A stretch of 64,000 nucleotides of DNA from Chaetoderma sp. LZ-2023a (taxonomy: Eukaryota > Mollusca > Caudofoveata > Chaetodermatida > Chaetodermatidae): assembly GCA_034401795.1 (NCBI GenBank), contig CM067374.1, positions 137,234,508 through 137,298,507 of the forward strand. Direction: 5' to 3'. The position numbers and the translations under genes are program-made. Positions 45,798-58,288 of the stretch are shown here, piece by piece (position 1 is the stretch's first letter; the number at the start of each line of letters is the position of its first letter). The notes beneath the pieces were generated by a model. The model had not been told where the DNA came from, ran no database searches, and saw only the letters and a list, made by a program, of their open reading frames with translations.

Positions 45798-47357
45798 CTA
45801 TTGTACAGGTCCTGGGATGGGCACAGATTGTCCAAGGCAAATGTGCGCCTTGCCCGGACACTCCTGGTCACCGCCCGCGTCCAGAGCCAGGTTGATACCA
45901 TCCTGGATGGCTCGCTGGACTGTGACCGGACTTGGCTGGCGCGATGCGGATGCTGTTACTACCCCTTGTAACAGCTGGGAGACGTGGGACAGAGCGGCAA
46001 TCGAAGCCCTCCCACTCTCCTCCGCATCACGCAACGCGGTATTTGCTGAACGCAACGCGTTCGAACACAAGACTCCCGTGTCAGAACGGGAGCCTGGCCG
46101 CGCATCCTCACCTAAAGCCGCGCGGTCATCCACGCTCGGCTTAGGTACCACACCGTACCGCTGGTAATCCAGGGGCACGATGCGGCAACGCCTGGCCACC
46201 TCGCGCGGGGCCTTAGCGAGACGTCCACTCGACTTAATGGGCGTCTCCGCCGCCTCGAACATGTCAACGACATGCTCTGCCAGCGCCAGAGAAGGCATAG
46301 CGTTAGCAGTAGACTTACCAGCTAACCACGGCCTGTGATCACGCTGGCTAGCCGACTGCTCCATGGGCAGATCTGGTCTAACACTCACCAACCACTGGCA
46401 AGCGTCAGACCAATCCTCCTCCGTGGCTAGCTGCGAGCGCTCTACAAGACAGGGGCCTTCGTCTTCCTCCTGAGCGCAAGCAACAGAGCTTGACGGCGGA
46501 TACGCTGATACCCCTGGCAAGCCAGGGAGAGCATGCGGGCCTGATAACACTGGCATGCTAATCTCACTGGCTTGACCAGGAGCAGGCGCCGTGGTAGAGC
46601 GCGGGGCATATACCGCCCCACCACGGCCCTGGCCAGCACCAGCGACACTCTCGGCAAGCCGAGGTATGCGACAACGCTGGCCCTCAGCGCCCAGGGCCAC
46701 AGTCTGAACCGTGGATTCTACCCCTGGGAGAGTAGAACCGTAGAATAAGTCGCCTGTATTCCCCGCGAGGGGTGCACCGGCGTCATAATCCATGGCCACG
46801 TCCTCAGACGGCGACCCCAACAGGTAATCCTCATCCTCCTGGCCAGACAGATTAGACTCCGGGTCAGCAAAGAGAGCTAACCCGGACTGGCCAGGGAAGG
46901 TGCCATACGAGGTACTGGCACCCGCGGCGTGCGGATACCCCTGGACTGATAAGCAGCCCGCGGGTTCCAGCGACAACCGTCCACGGTCCCTATTCAGCGC
47001 GGCACTAAGCCTGCTGCCAGGGTCGTGGAACGCCCCCTCTAATGGGGCCACCTCTGAATCTTCGAACAACGGAAGCGTACTAATGAAAGGTGATTCAGAG
47101 GTGGGGATTACCTGCTCCGAAGCAGATGATGAGGCCAGCAAAGGATTTGGTCCAGGAAGCATGCCACGAAGCAACTCTGGAACCAAATCCTTTATTGTCC
47201 TCCTCATCTCTCCCAACATCTCGGTCCGGAAGGCCTCCATGTCCACCGCAGACGAGGCCTTCCTCTTACCCTTCTTACTCACAACCTCTCTTTTCTGCTT
47301 CTTCTTGTCCTCCTCCACCACCTTGTCCTTCGCCTGCAAGCACAAGAATTCGGACAT
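45798..47357 (-). CDS. DIRS-like copy 1: gag-like region
   Basis: About 520 codons at the 5' side of the element. The N terminus is rich in charged residues (VVSKKGKRKASS, MEAFRTEMLGEMRRTIKDLV), followed by a Pro/Ser/Gly-rich middle and a more conserved C-terminal part shared with copy 2 (for example LAEHVVDMFEAAETPIK). Its position and style fit the first ORF of DIRS elements; no zinc knuckle was seen. GC content is higher than in surrounding DNA. Confidence 0.65.
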   Translation of the reverse strand: MSEFLCLQAKDKVVEEDKKKQKREVVSKKGKRKASSAVDMEAFRTEMLGEMRRTIKDLVPELLRGMLPGPNPLLASSSASEQVIPTSESPFISTLPLFEDSEVAPLEGAFHDPGSRLSAALNRDRGRLSLEPAGCLSVQGYPHAAGASTSYGTFPGQSGLALFADPESNLSGQEDEDYLLGSPSEDVAMDYDAGAPLAGNTGDLFYGSTLPGVESTVQTVALGAEGQRCRIPRLAESVAGAGQGRGGAVYAPRSTTAPAPGQASEISMPVLSGPHALPGLPGVSAYPPSSSVACAQEEDEGPCLVERSQLATEEDWSDACQWLVSVRPDLPMEQSASQRDHRPWLAGKSTANAMPSLALAEHVVDMFEAAETPIKSSGRLAKAPREVARRCRIVPLDYQRYGVVPKPSVDDRAALGEDARPGSRSDTGVLCSNALRSANTALRDAEESGRASIAALSHVSQLLQGVVTASASRQPSPVTVQRAIQDGINLALDAGGDQECPGKAHICLGQSVPIPGPVQ

Positions 47358-48394
47358 TAGCTCGCCCCCCCCCAGTGCTTACATATCTCGCAATTAAGCA
47401 AGGGACCACAGGGGCTACACTGATAACAGAGATCAGGCACAAACTTGTCCTTCAAAAACCGTCCACAGGATGCACAACCAGGTCTCTGAAACAGGGCAAA
47501 GGACGAGGAGTATGAGCAATCTAGTTAAGCTCAGAAACTCACCAACTCAAGAGAAGGAAATGATCATAAAGATCAATATTAATCAGAAAACCAGCTTCGG
47601 ACAACTTTAATTTTTAATAAAGAGCAAGGCTGATTATGACGTCATTAATCCTATGACAGGAAAAAATCGATCCCCAACAAACATCCAAGTGCAAGGACGA
47701 ATTGTATCTCTAACCAGAACATGTGCAGAATGGACATTTCGACTACACAACCATCAGATATATACTGATAACAATGGCAAATACTGTTAATTATCTCCCT
47801 TTCCTCTAAATAATTAACATCACCTCATATCAATAATTAGATACCTGACACCTTGTATAGACAAACCATCCACCGTGATGAACTGGAGCACTCCACCAAC
47901 TGAACGCCTCTTAACTCTCTCCACCTCTAGGGGTAGGAATTGGATCAAGAGGGCAAAGTGAGAAGACCTTTATACTAGGCCTCCGACTCACTGGACATAA
48001 AATTTTTGGTTAGATAACCTAACAGTATTAGTAGGAAATGGAACCATGGTGCAGAGAAACAACCTCTCTGCTGATGTGATGTCCATTACATGTCGTTACA
48101 CAAACCTGTGGACACAAACACAAAGAGAGATTAGTATGATATAGCACCTGGTTGAAATAAACCAACTAAACAAGGCGCCTATCACGGTAAGCGCGAGTCC
48201 CAGAAACACATTACACCGGGGACAAAACTCGCTAATTTTACTAGAAGTCACCTGATTTAAAGGTCCTGGGCCCTCCTCTGGCGAAGTCATCCTTCCTGCC
48301 ATCTTTATCAGGGATAAACACTTCCAAATTTTCACAAAAACACTAAGAATTGAGCCAAGAAAAGCACTAGCACAAAAACATGTGTAGACTCTCT

Positions 48395-48570
48395 GCCAAT
48401 AAATTAGCAAAGAGGAAGTGCTAGTCTGCACATGCGCGGTGGTGAGGCTGGCATCCGCCAGACTACGCTCTGACTCCCTGCCCAGTAGGGGCACCTAACT
48501 GTTTTAATCTGAGTGTTTATTGAGTGAAAGCCAATATTTAGCAATATCAAAAGTATTAGGGAGGTAAGTA
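48395..48570. repeat. inverted terminal repeat, DIRS-like copy 1, 5' side
   Basis: Reverse complement of 41652-41828 with few differences. The outer extension TACTCTTGATGTGAAAT (48571-48587) ends the element, and the next copy begins directly. Confidence 0.9.
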
Positions 48571-48587
48571 TACTCTTGATGTGAAAT

Positions 48588-51500
48588 GAACAAAATCATG
48601 CATTTCTTTTTTCATGAGAGAGTAGTTATACTTTCCTCCCTAACACTATGATATTTCCTAAATATCGACGTTCACTCAATAACCCCAGATTAAAAAAGAT
48701 AGGTGCCCTTATTGGGCAGGTAGACAGGTGACAGCCGGATGCCAGCCCCAACCTTGCGCATGCGCAGACTGTCACTGCCTCAGCTTGACTATTGGCCAAC
48801 ACCGAGCCTCTGGGGGGCGGAGAGGCAGGGTCCGTGTTAGGGAGATAAGTATAACTACTCTCTCGTGAAAAAAGAAATCCCTGATTTCGTTTATTTCACT
48901 TCAAGAGATATACTTACCTCCTTAACACTCTATGATATTGCCAGAATTTGTAAGAGAATTTGGGGGAGGGAGGCGAGGTCAAAAGACCAGCTCATCCCAT
49001 GTGCGTTTTTGCGCATGAAGCACTAACATCTGAAATTGTGTGATACACACAATCTGGCAATGATTTGAACATCGGATAACACAACTGATGGCGAGTAATG
49101 ACCGCATGTCAAATGAACCACATAATACACAGGTACTGTTACATTCTTGTTAAATAAGGATAATAAATCGTGACAATAAATTATGTAACAACAAAAAGGC
49201 AGTACTGACCTTATGCATGAAAGCTGTATCCATTCAGTCCACATCAGTGAAGTAAAAAATGATACACGAATATGCAGTTGTTTCCACAATTAGTGTATTG
49301 TCTGAAGACAGCAAGTGCAACTTATCTACAATATATACACCTGATCATCTTTTGAATATCAATAAGTCAAGAGGATTAGTGGTGTCATTGAGATAATGGT
49401 CCGTAAAACTTGACTCACAGTGCTACTGAGCTAACGACATAATGTCATCCACGAGTACCCCGTTAAACAAGGCGGTGGATGCCACTATGCCACGGACATT
49501 GTGAGCCTTGGCTAAGTCAACTTGTTTACCAGTGGCGGCTTTGTGGCAAAATTGAATAGATTCCACAATCCACCTAGATATACTGTCTTTTGATGCCCTG
49601 CCATGGGGTTCAATATAAGACAACCATAACGAGGATGCCGCCATTCCTGTGTAAGTTGTTTGTACCTGCTTAATGCGCGGACTGGACACCATGCTTTTGA
49701 GTTAGGATCAAACCTAGTCAAAGCTGGTAAAATAATTGGTTGACCTGGATATTTCAAAGTTTATTTATCCTAGGTAGAAGCCTAAGACCTTCCCCTGTAA
49801 CCACATAATGGTCTGCCTCGGTGGACATAGCATGAATCTCGCTTCTCCATCTTGCAGAAGTCGCAGCAATTAGAAATACAGCTTTAAGTGTCAACATTTT
49901 CACTTAGTTGTTCAAAGGGTCTATCTGCTAGCACTTGAAGTACTAAAGATAAATTCCAAGATGGAATCGCTTGAGGATTTCTCGGTCTTAGCTTACCCAT
50001 GCCTTTTATTAAAGTGTTCAATGAACAGACTTCGTCACTTCCCCTACCAGCCAAGCAAGGAATAACTGACATTAAAGCTAACTTGTAGCCAGCAATAGAG
50101 GCTTGACTCGATAGGCATCATACATGTGACAGAGGAAATCAGCTACTACCTGAATAAATGCATCCATTGGATTAGCACCATTCTGCAAATCTATTGATTT
50201 TATAGTTATATGCTCTGGAGGTTGAACCCTTCTGGCTTTTGCCATAAACATGGCTATTTGCTCAGAAAAGCCCTCCTTAATTCTAGATTCCTTGACAACA
50301 TCCACGCAGTCAATCTGAACATTGACGGATTGTTGTGAAGGGCCTTGCCCTGTAAGATAATATTGTCCATCCGAGGCAGAGGAACCGGATTGCAGACCAG
50401 AAGGTCCAGCAGATCCGTATACCATGATCGGTGTGGCCAATTTGGGGCGATCAGAAGCACTTGGCACTCCTCCTGTCTGATTTTCTGAAGAATTTTTGGA
50501 ATCAGGATTGCTGGAAGGAATGCGTATGCATACATTCCCACCCAGCTGATAGCTAGTGTATCTGTTGCGATAGCGCTTGGATCTGGAATCGGAGAGACAT
50601 ACGTCGTCATCTTCGCATTCTTCTTCGTTGCGAACAAATCTATGTTGGGTTTCCCCCAATGACTGAACAGACGGTCCCCACACATTGATTCAGTTGCCAT
50701 TCCGTAGGTAAAACACTCATCCTTCGGCTCAATGAGTCTGCTAACAGATTTAACCTTCCCGGAATATGAACTGCTTTCAAGGTAATCCTGTGATCCAGGC
50801 ACCAGCAAAGCAGCTTCCATGTCATCATACAGAGACTGGGCGACTTCGTTCCTCCCTGGCGGTTTATGTAAGTCACTACTGTTGAGTTATCTGATCGAAT
50901 TAGAACACTCTTGCCCTGAACTTTCTGTAAGAAATGTTCCAGGCCCAGAACTACTGCTCGTAATTCCAGTAGATTTATATGTTCTACTGACTGTTCCAGA
51001 TTCCAAAGCCCTGATATCGTGGATTCTTCCAGGCAAGCTCTCCACCCCTCCATCGATGCATCTGTATACATCGTTACCTGAGGGTGAGGAGGGGTTAGCA
51101 TCACACCCCCCCCCCCCCCAGGAGATTCTCTGTCTTCATCCACCATTGAAGGTGGTGAATTAGGCTCCAGCACTGGCACATTTGAGTCCAGAGAACCTGT
51201 ACTCGGCGTCCATTGCGTCATGGAAAATAACTGTATCGACCGCCTGCGTAAGGCCGCCTGAGGAATGACTGGTTCCAGAAAAACCATCAATCCTAGCATT
51301 CTCAAGCAAACTAGTGCGAGGACATGACGACTGTTGCACACTGACTGTATTACTGAGATGAGTATCTGAACTCTCTCCTGAGTAGGACAAACATATCCTA
51401 TCTCCAAATCGAAGAACATTCCCAGGTAGACAAACTTCTGGGATGGAGTCAGCTCTGATTTTTGAAAATTGATTATCCAGCCTAAATCTGTGAGAGTTTT

Positions 51501-54500
51501 CAAAACTATCTCCAGATTTGCCGATAAATTTCTCGGTTGTGTGCTTTTAACAGACAGTCGTCTATGTACGTGTGGACTGCTATGCTTCTCCTGTGGAGGT
51601 ATGCTGTTATCGCAAGAACCACCCTGGTGAAGGAAGACCTGAGGAGCCGTAGATATTCTGAAGGGTAACACCCTGAATTCCCACTGTCTGCCCTGGAATG
51701 CAAATCTCAGGAAGCGACGGAAACTCCTCGCTATAGGAATGTGGAAATAAGCATCCTTCAAATCTATTGAAGCTGTCCACATCTCCCTCTCCAACCCTGC
51801 CAACACCGATTTCACTGTCTCCATTTTGAAACTGGGTGTATCTATGAACTTGTTCAATAGCTTGAGGTTGAGAATTGGTCTCCACCCTCCAGTGCTTTTT
51901 GTCACTAGGAACACGGTTGAATAGAAGCCCGGACAATCTTGTGCCGGTTGAATTGCTCCTTTTTGTATGAGGGAATTTATCTCTTCCTCTATACACAACC
52001 GCTGATCCGGATCCCTTGGAATTTGAGTCCAGATTGGCATCAGAGACAGTCGCGATGGAGGGCCTGTAATACAGTCGGGATCATACCTAAACGGTCCTGA
52101 GTTAACCGTTCCCACTCTTGCTTGTGGTGGACCAATCGGTCCCCCAGTGGACCACCTAGGAAGAGAGGTAGATGTAAGGAGTGCAAGAGTGGCACTGTCT
52201 CCTTGGCCAGAAGCACCGGAGTGGTTCTCACCGTGATAACCGACCTATCAGGCACGATTACCACGACCAGATCGTCGCGCGCCACGACCAGCGCACCTCA
52301 GTGCGCGGGCGGCTTCCTGCGCTGGAGGAGCCTGCGCCCCCTCACTGCTGGCCGAATCGCACGTGGCCGACGCTGCATTGGTGGCTGGCCTCTGACCTGG
52401 CCACCGCCACCTCGAGCCTGCAGGGGATGATACGCAGGGGGAGCTGTGCGAACGCGCTCTCTGCGGAGAACCTTAAACTGCTCGCGCAAAGCCCCCTGGT
52501 TATTGACCAGAGTGACCATCTCCTGGAGATGCTTGCATCCCTCACCTCCAAAGAGACCAGGACCTGCCTACACAGGTATACCCATACGCAGCAGCCCATT
52601 ATACAGGTCCTGAGATGGGCACAAGTTGTCAAGTGCAAACGTGCGCCTCGCCCGGACATTCCTGGTCACAGCCCGGGTCAAACAATCCAGAGCCAGGTTG
52701 ATTCCATCATGACTGGCTCTCTGGACCGTTACTGGGCTAGGCTGACGCGATGCCGATGCTGTTACTACCCCCTGTAACAGCTGGGAGACATGAGAAGGCG
52801 CTGCAATAGATGCTCTCCCACTCTCCTCTGCAACGCGGTATTGGCTGAACGCAAAGCGTTCGAGCAGTGCTCCTGTGTCAGACCGGGAGCCTGGCCGCGT
52901 GTCCTCGCCTAAAGCCGCGCGGTCATCCACGCTCGGCTTAGGCACCACGCCGTATTTCTGATACTCATCAGATACGACGCGGCAACGCCTCGCCACCTCG
53001 CGAGGGACCTTCGCGAGACGTCCATGCGCCTTGATGGATGTCTCCGCCGCCGTGAACATATCAACAATATGTTCAGCCAGCGGCAGAGATGGCAATGTGC
53101 TCACAGCCGATCTACCTGCCAACCACGGGCGGTGATCCCGCTGGCCGACCGGCTGTTCCACAGGCAGGTCTGGCCTGACGCTTATAAACCACTGACAAGC
53201 GTCCGACCAGTCCTCCTCTGTGGCTACCTGCGAGAGCTCTACAAGATGAGGGCCTTCGTCTTCCTTCTGAGCGTTCGCAGGTATGCTTGAGGCTGGATAA
53301 CCTGACACCCCTGGCAAGCCAGAGAAAGCATGCGGGCCCGAAAGAGCAGGCATGCTAAACTGGCTGGCTTGACCAGGAGCAGGCGCCGTGGTATTGCGCG
53401 GGGCGCTTAGCGCCATACTACGGCCCCGGCAAGCAGCTGTTACACTCTCTGCAAGGCGAGGTATGTGGTACATCTGGGCGTCAGATCCGACCCGGGCCAC
53501 CTTCTGCGCCGTGAACCATACTCCTGCGTGAGTAGAACCATGGATAATGTCGCCTGTATTCCCCGCGAGGGGTGCACAGACGTCAATGTCCATGGTCACG
53601 GCATCAGAAGATCCCAGCAGATAATCCTCTTCATCCTGGCCAGAAAGATTAGACTCCGGGTCAGCGAAGAATGCTAACCCGGACTGGCCAGGAAAGGTAC
53701 CATAGGAGGCACTGGTCCCTGCGGCGTGCGGAACCAGGCTCCAGCGACAACTGTCCATGGACCACCGGCGCAGCAAGCCTGCTGCCAATGACCTGGATCG
53801 TCCCCTCTAATGGGGCCACCTCCGAATCTTCGAAAATTTGTAACACCCTAGAGAAACCAGATTCAGAGGCGGGGATTATCTGCTCCGAAGCAGATGAAGA
53901 GAGAAACAAAAGATTTGGTCCAGGAAGCATGCCACGGAGCAACTCTGGAACCAAATCTTTGATTGTCCTCTTCATCTCTCCCAACATCTCAACACGGAAG
54001 GTTTCCATATCCACAGAGGATGAGGCCTTCCTCTTACCCTTCTTACCAGGTACCTCTCTCTTAGACCTTCTCTCCTCCTCAGCAATCTTCTCCTTTGCCT
54101 GTAACGACAAAAAGTCAGACATTAACTCACCCCCCCCCCCCCCACTGTTTACATATGTCGCATTTAAGCAACCGTCCACAGGGACTGCACTGGAAACATA
54201 AGTGCGGGGCGAATCGGTCCTTCAAAAAGCGACCACATGAGGGACACCCAGGTCTCTGAAACACGCCAGAGGATGAAGACAATGAGTATTTTAGTTAATA
54301 GAATTAGTAACTCAAAACCAAAATAAAAGGAGAGGAAAAGTGGTTATACAGACCACCTACAAAGATAATAAAACAGCGTTGGGCAAAACTTTAAATGTTA
54401 ATAAAGTGCAAGGCTGATTATGACGTCATAACTTCAAAAAATAAGAAGTTAAATCGATCTGAAACAAACATCCAGGTGTAAGGACGAATTGTATTCATAT

Positions 54501-55200
54501 CCAGAGCATCCTAACTGGAAAGGATAGTGTATACAGACTACAAACATCAGATATACAATGATAAAATGGCAGCAGATTTTATAAATATTTTCAAATATAA
54601 TTGAAGTGCCTAATATCATAACTAGAATACCTGAGTCTTTAGCATAGACAAACCATCCGATCTGATGAACTGGAAGCTCCACCAACTCTATGACCTCTTA
54701 ACTCTCTCCACCTATAAGGGGAAGGAAGTGGACCAAGAGGGCAAAGTGAGAAGACCTTCTTTCGAGGCCTCCAGTTATTTTAGGCGCTTATCACAATAAA
54801 CGCGAGTCCCGGCAACACATTACAACAGGACAAACTCGCTAAAATATACTAGGTCACCCGATGAATCAGTCCTGGGCCCTCCTCCGGGGACAACACGCCT
54901 TTCTGCAGCTCAGACATTCTTAAGAAGCGACTTTAGTAGTTAGAAAATAGCACAACTTTTCAGAAAGAGGAAAAGTTTTAAGCAAAAAAATTGCATAGGA
55001 CTCCCAGCCAATAAATTAGCAAAGAGGAAGTACTAGTCGGCGCATGCACCGTGGTGGGGCTGGCATCCGCCTGACTGACATCTGACTACCTGCCCAGTAG
55101 GGGCACCTTTCTTTTTTTATCTGAGTGTTTTATTGAGTGAAAGCCGATATTTAGCAATATCAAAGAGTATTAGGGAGGTAAGTATACTCTTGAAGTGAAA
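48588..55200 (-). mobile_element. DIRS-like retroelement, copy 2, about 6.6 kb, broken
   Basis: Same orientation and order of parts as copy 1: terminal repeat at about 55015-55180, gag-like region about 52570-54180, RT/RNase H about 50640-52115, recombinase about 49420-50330, ICR about 48836-48930 and terminal repeat about 48640-48800. It clearly belongs to the same family but is diverged. Its terminal repeats differ from one another more than those of copy 1, so it is older. It is broken in several places (of the order of five or more). It abuts copy 1 with essentially no intervening DNA. Confidence 0.9.
48836..48930. repeat. internal complementary region of DIRS-like copy 2
   Basis: It joins the complement of this copy's own left edge (ATAACTACTCTCTCGTGAAA) to that of its right edge (TTTCACTTCAAGAG). 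The edge-specific variants (GTAGTTATA; CTTGAAG) match the actual ends at 48630 and 55190 and not those of copy 1, so both edges can be assigned. Confidence 0.85.
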
Positions 55201-55430
55201 ATAGTTGTAATTTCATGGCAAATTCAAATCATTTGTAGTGACAATTTGGGGGAGTTTCAGACATTTTGGGATAAGATTTACACCAAGACAGTTAAAATTT
55301 AGTGTTTAATATCAGGATTCATGTAATTTCTTGGTTTTATTGTGGAAATTTGCGGTGACTATTTAAGCAGCGCTGATATACATTGAATATGGAATCATAC
55401 TACTCAAGCCTCACTCCATTCTTCCCATCG
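55201..55430. other. parkin intron sequence between elements; nothing recognised
   Basis: Short AT-rich interval between DIRS-like copy 2 and the next repeat. No features seen. Confidence 0.5.
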
Positions 55431-55431
55431 A

Positions 55432-55515
55432 AATAATACCGGTATTAAAGGTATACCGGTATGAAAATTGATATCGATACCGATATTCATTTTTCTGATA
55501 CCGTGAAGCCCTACA
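55432..55515. repeat. possible end of a DNA transposon (ATACCGGTAT/ATCGATACCGATAT motif)
   Basis: Short palindromic words (TACCGGTA twice, ATATCGATACCGATAT) are followed by ATACCGTGAAGCCCTA. Read on the minus strand, TAGGGCTTCACGGTAT resembles the terminus style of some hAT-like miniature elements. Only one end is seen. Confidence 0.3.
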
Positions 55516-55990
55516 CCTGGGCAGCCCCAAAGGCAGCTCTAGACAAACTCGATGCTTGCCACCGCAAACACCTACGCCCCATCACTGGGCACTGATGGCC
55601 AGACAGCATAATTTCCAATGATGCACTATACAAGATGTGTAATACATTGCCGCTGTCTGCAAAAGTCGCCCAGCAAAGATGGTCCATGTTTGGCCATGTG
55701 CTAAGGATGCCAGAAGACACACCAGCACAGAGAGCCTTGGAATTCACTCTACTTGGAGCCAGCAAAGACAAAGCCAGGAGAAGATGCCATTGCATAAATC
55801 TGTTATGCATTCTACGAGGTGACATCAAGAAAGCAGGAGTCGGTACACTCAAGTCAAGAATGGACCTGAGGAAGCTAAAGATTTTGGCTGAGGACAAAAC
55901 ACTGTGGGCAAAAGCGAAGAAGGACTGATTGCAGCTGTAGGATGTTTCTACTACTACAGCCGCAGAATACAGTAATCATATAGACATACA
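55516..55990 (+). pseudogene. LINE (non-LTR retrotransposon) 3' fragment, RT C terminus
   Basis: The translation gives LDACHRKHLRPITGH, then a stop, then RWSMFGHVLRMPEDTPAQRA and SRMDLRKLKILAEDKTLWAK. This is the layout of the region after the RT domain in LINE ORF2 proteins (the W..xGHVxRM motif). The fragment is 5'-truncated and carries an internal stop (TGA at 55593-55595). A short 3' tail with ATATATCAAATTAAAG follows. It lies antisense to parkin within its last intron. Confidence 0.75.
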
Positions 55991-55999
55991 TATATCAAA

Positions 56000-58152
56000 T
56001 TAAAGCCCACAATTGGGACTGGCTCTTAGGACACCTTATTCAGGTGAAGTTCTATGGCATTTTTAAATCTGAAGATAAATGCAAACACAATTATTGGCTT
56101 TGCACCATGAAAATTCACAAATATTTTCCTCTTCTTTCTATTTCAAAGTAATATATCACACTTTATTCTCAAAAAAATATGGTAAGCCTATATATTTTAA
56201 GGTTCCTTGCATACCGTAGCTTCAGGAAATACAGACAGTTAGTTCATAAAATCACACATAAATGCACTAAACCTGTTAAGCTAACGTACACTACGAAAAA
56301 ACTGGGTGGGCCCAACTTAGATGCTACAAGTCTATAGGCATTCCGATGGTAATTTAAAGTCTTCTCTTGGCCTGCAAATGGAAATTCCTCAAAACCACTG
56401 CAGAGGCCGCTTTTGTCCAGCTTGAAACATAGTCATTTCAACTAGAAAGGCCATTACCTGTAAGGTTTTGCAAAAATTACAACAAGAACAAGGATGCATC
56501 CTACCAAATTTCATTCAAATGCATCCAGTGGTTCTCAAGAAAACATTTTGAATTTCCCATTACATTACTATGGGAGTCTTTGGCAAGAAATAAATCCAAG
56601 ATGGCCGCCCACCCGCTTATAATACAGTTTCTAAAGAGAAAAATTTGGAATCACCATACCCAAAAACCTATATCTAAATAGCTTCAGCTTCAAAACCTAT
56701 CCAAGACAAAAGGCCTAGGAATCAATGTTTTTCAGACAAATCTGTTTTAACATCTTTATAAAATGGTTGCCTTTCAATTTATATTCTATGATTTTAGCCG
56801 TAAAAATTCTGAATAGAAGTTCTGAAGCCTACCACCAGAGAATACTTCCAGAAAAAAAATCCACCAAATGATATAGGAGATATGTTTTAAACGACTTCCA
56901 GAAAATCTTTGAGATTCCAAGTTGCCCGCAAAATGCTGAATTCTGATTGGCCGATGTCTGCCATGTTTTTAAACTTCTCTTGAACAAACATGAAGGGACC
57001 TTAGTTTACGATACAAAAATTTCCCAAACTTTAGCCTGATCCCTTCAGCAATGCAGGTCGTTTTCATGACAACTAGGTCATCCAAGATGACTGTCGAATC
57101 ATTTGGCCCATCAAACATGGTTTAGGTATTGCTTTGATGTTTCCTGAGTCGGAGAACAGGTATAAAGACGATGGACAAAATCGAAGATGGACCCTGACAA
57201 AATTTCCCAATCACTTTGAACAAAGTTAGATCCCTATGATCCAAGGAATTGCTTTACTATGGGATCATTTGGCAGGAAAACACCCCAAGATGGACACCAA
57301 CCCATTTATCTGTCATTTTCAAGTGGCAAATTTGAAATCACCATACCCAAATAACTAAATAAAACCAATTTCGGCTTTAAAATCCAAAAAAAAAAAATTC
57401 CAATATAGGCACCAAGACGCTGAATTCTGATTGGTCGATGGTGGACATGTTTTAATGTCCTAACTTCATTTGAATAAACTCGAATGGTACAGAGTCCCTT
57501 ATGATAATTCACAGATTTTGATTCAATTCCTTCAATTGTTTCAGAAACGACAATTTTAAGTTTCTAAAAATCGACCAAAAGCCAAGATGGCCAACGACCA
57601 AATTGGTCAATCAGCCTCATTTGAATAAATTTGTGTCCGTATGGCCCAAGGATGCGTCCTGCCAAATTTGGTTGCAATCGACCCAGTGGTTCTTGAGAAG
57701 ATATTTAAAGGAAAAGTTGACAAAGGACGGATGGATGGATGGATGGGCAGACGATGGATGGTTGCCATTCTGGTCATGTGAGCTAAATATTGCTGAATCA
57801 GATTTCTGTATCTAAGTTGTGAAGCTGTGTTCATAGGTCAAGGGTTCATGGCTTCATTCTCGTCAAATTGGCTGTTGATGTCGCATCTATGTATTTAAAC
57901 TTTAATGCTCCACATATGTCAAGAAAATTAAAACTTTGTTTTATTGAATGTCAATTTACAGGCCAAGAGAAGACTGAAATTTACCACTGGGATGACTGGC
58001 TTGATTATCGACTACACTAGGTCACATTTCTCATGACCACCACAAAGCTCGCTTTTGGATGGCTTGCCCATTAAAGGCGTCATCTACATTACATAACTAT
58101 AGTAGTTATTAAATGACATCTACAGTGAAAGATACTAATAATAACAACTGAC
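56000..58152. other. parkin intron with old dispersed repeats; no exon seen
   Basis: About 56450-57760 is a degenerate repeat pair: GCTGAATTCTGATTGG(C/T)CGATG occurs at about 56935 and 57419, and CCAAGATGGCC, AAGGATGC(A/G)TCCT and CCAGTGGTTCT recur. It ends in GGACGGATGGATGGATGG. Lone family-B foldback arms lie at about 56340-56440 and 57950-58080. No coding exon of parkin lies here. Confidence 0.6.
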
Positions 58153-58288
58153 CATCTCTTTCTGTGGCGACATGGCATTGAGGACACGGTAATGTGGTCT
58201 CACTAATCACCCTCCTAGTCACATCATCAGCAGCAACAGTATGTTCCCAGCGAGAATCATTGGCCCTGTCCATATTCACATGAACAGC
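58153..58288 (-). CDS. PRKN: parkin exon equivalent to human exon 11 (tether/REP and start of RING2)
   Basis: The acceptor is TTTTTTTCAG followed by GCT GTT CAT; the donor is GATG|GTCAGT and leaves phase 1, the phase I recall for human exon 11. The exon is 136 bp (45 codons plus one base). It encodes AVHVNMDRANDSRWEHT, then a linker, then PCPQCHVATERD and the first base of a Gly codon. RWE aligns with the REP tryptophan (human W403) that covers the E2 site in inactive parkin. PCPQC supplies the first two RING2 ligands (C418 and C421 equivalents). The stretch between the Trp and PCPQC is about six residues longer than in human parkin. Confidence 0.95.

Larger units (their letters stand above)
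41605..48587 (-). mobile_element. DIRS-like (tyrosine-recombinase) retroelement, copy 1, about 7.0 kb
   Basis: In coding order (right to left) it has an inverted terminal repeat, a gag-like region, a reverse transcriptase/RNase H region, a tyrosine recombinase region, an internal complementary region and the second terminal repeat. This is the DIRS plan: no integrase, no target duplication, and replication through a circle. It lies in the last parkin intron in the same orientation as the gene. The two terminal repeats are nearly identical, so it is young. It looks close to whole, with perhaps one or two breaks. Only the element's parts are described here. Confidence 0.92.

Noticed and set aside
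43799-47515. Many plus-strand and secondary frames across the DIRS-like elements
   Set aside because: Shadows of the element's own coding strand; the GC-rich gag-like region leaves several frames open by chance.
57603-57834. Frames on both strands near 57.6-57.8 kb
   Set aside because: They lie in a known style of dispersed repeat with a GGATGGATGG tail and have no coding features.
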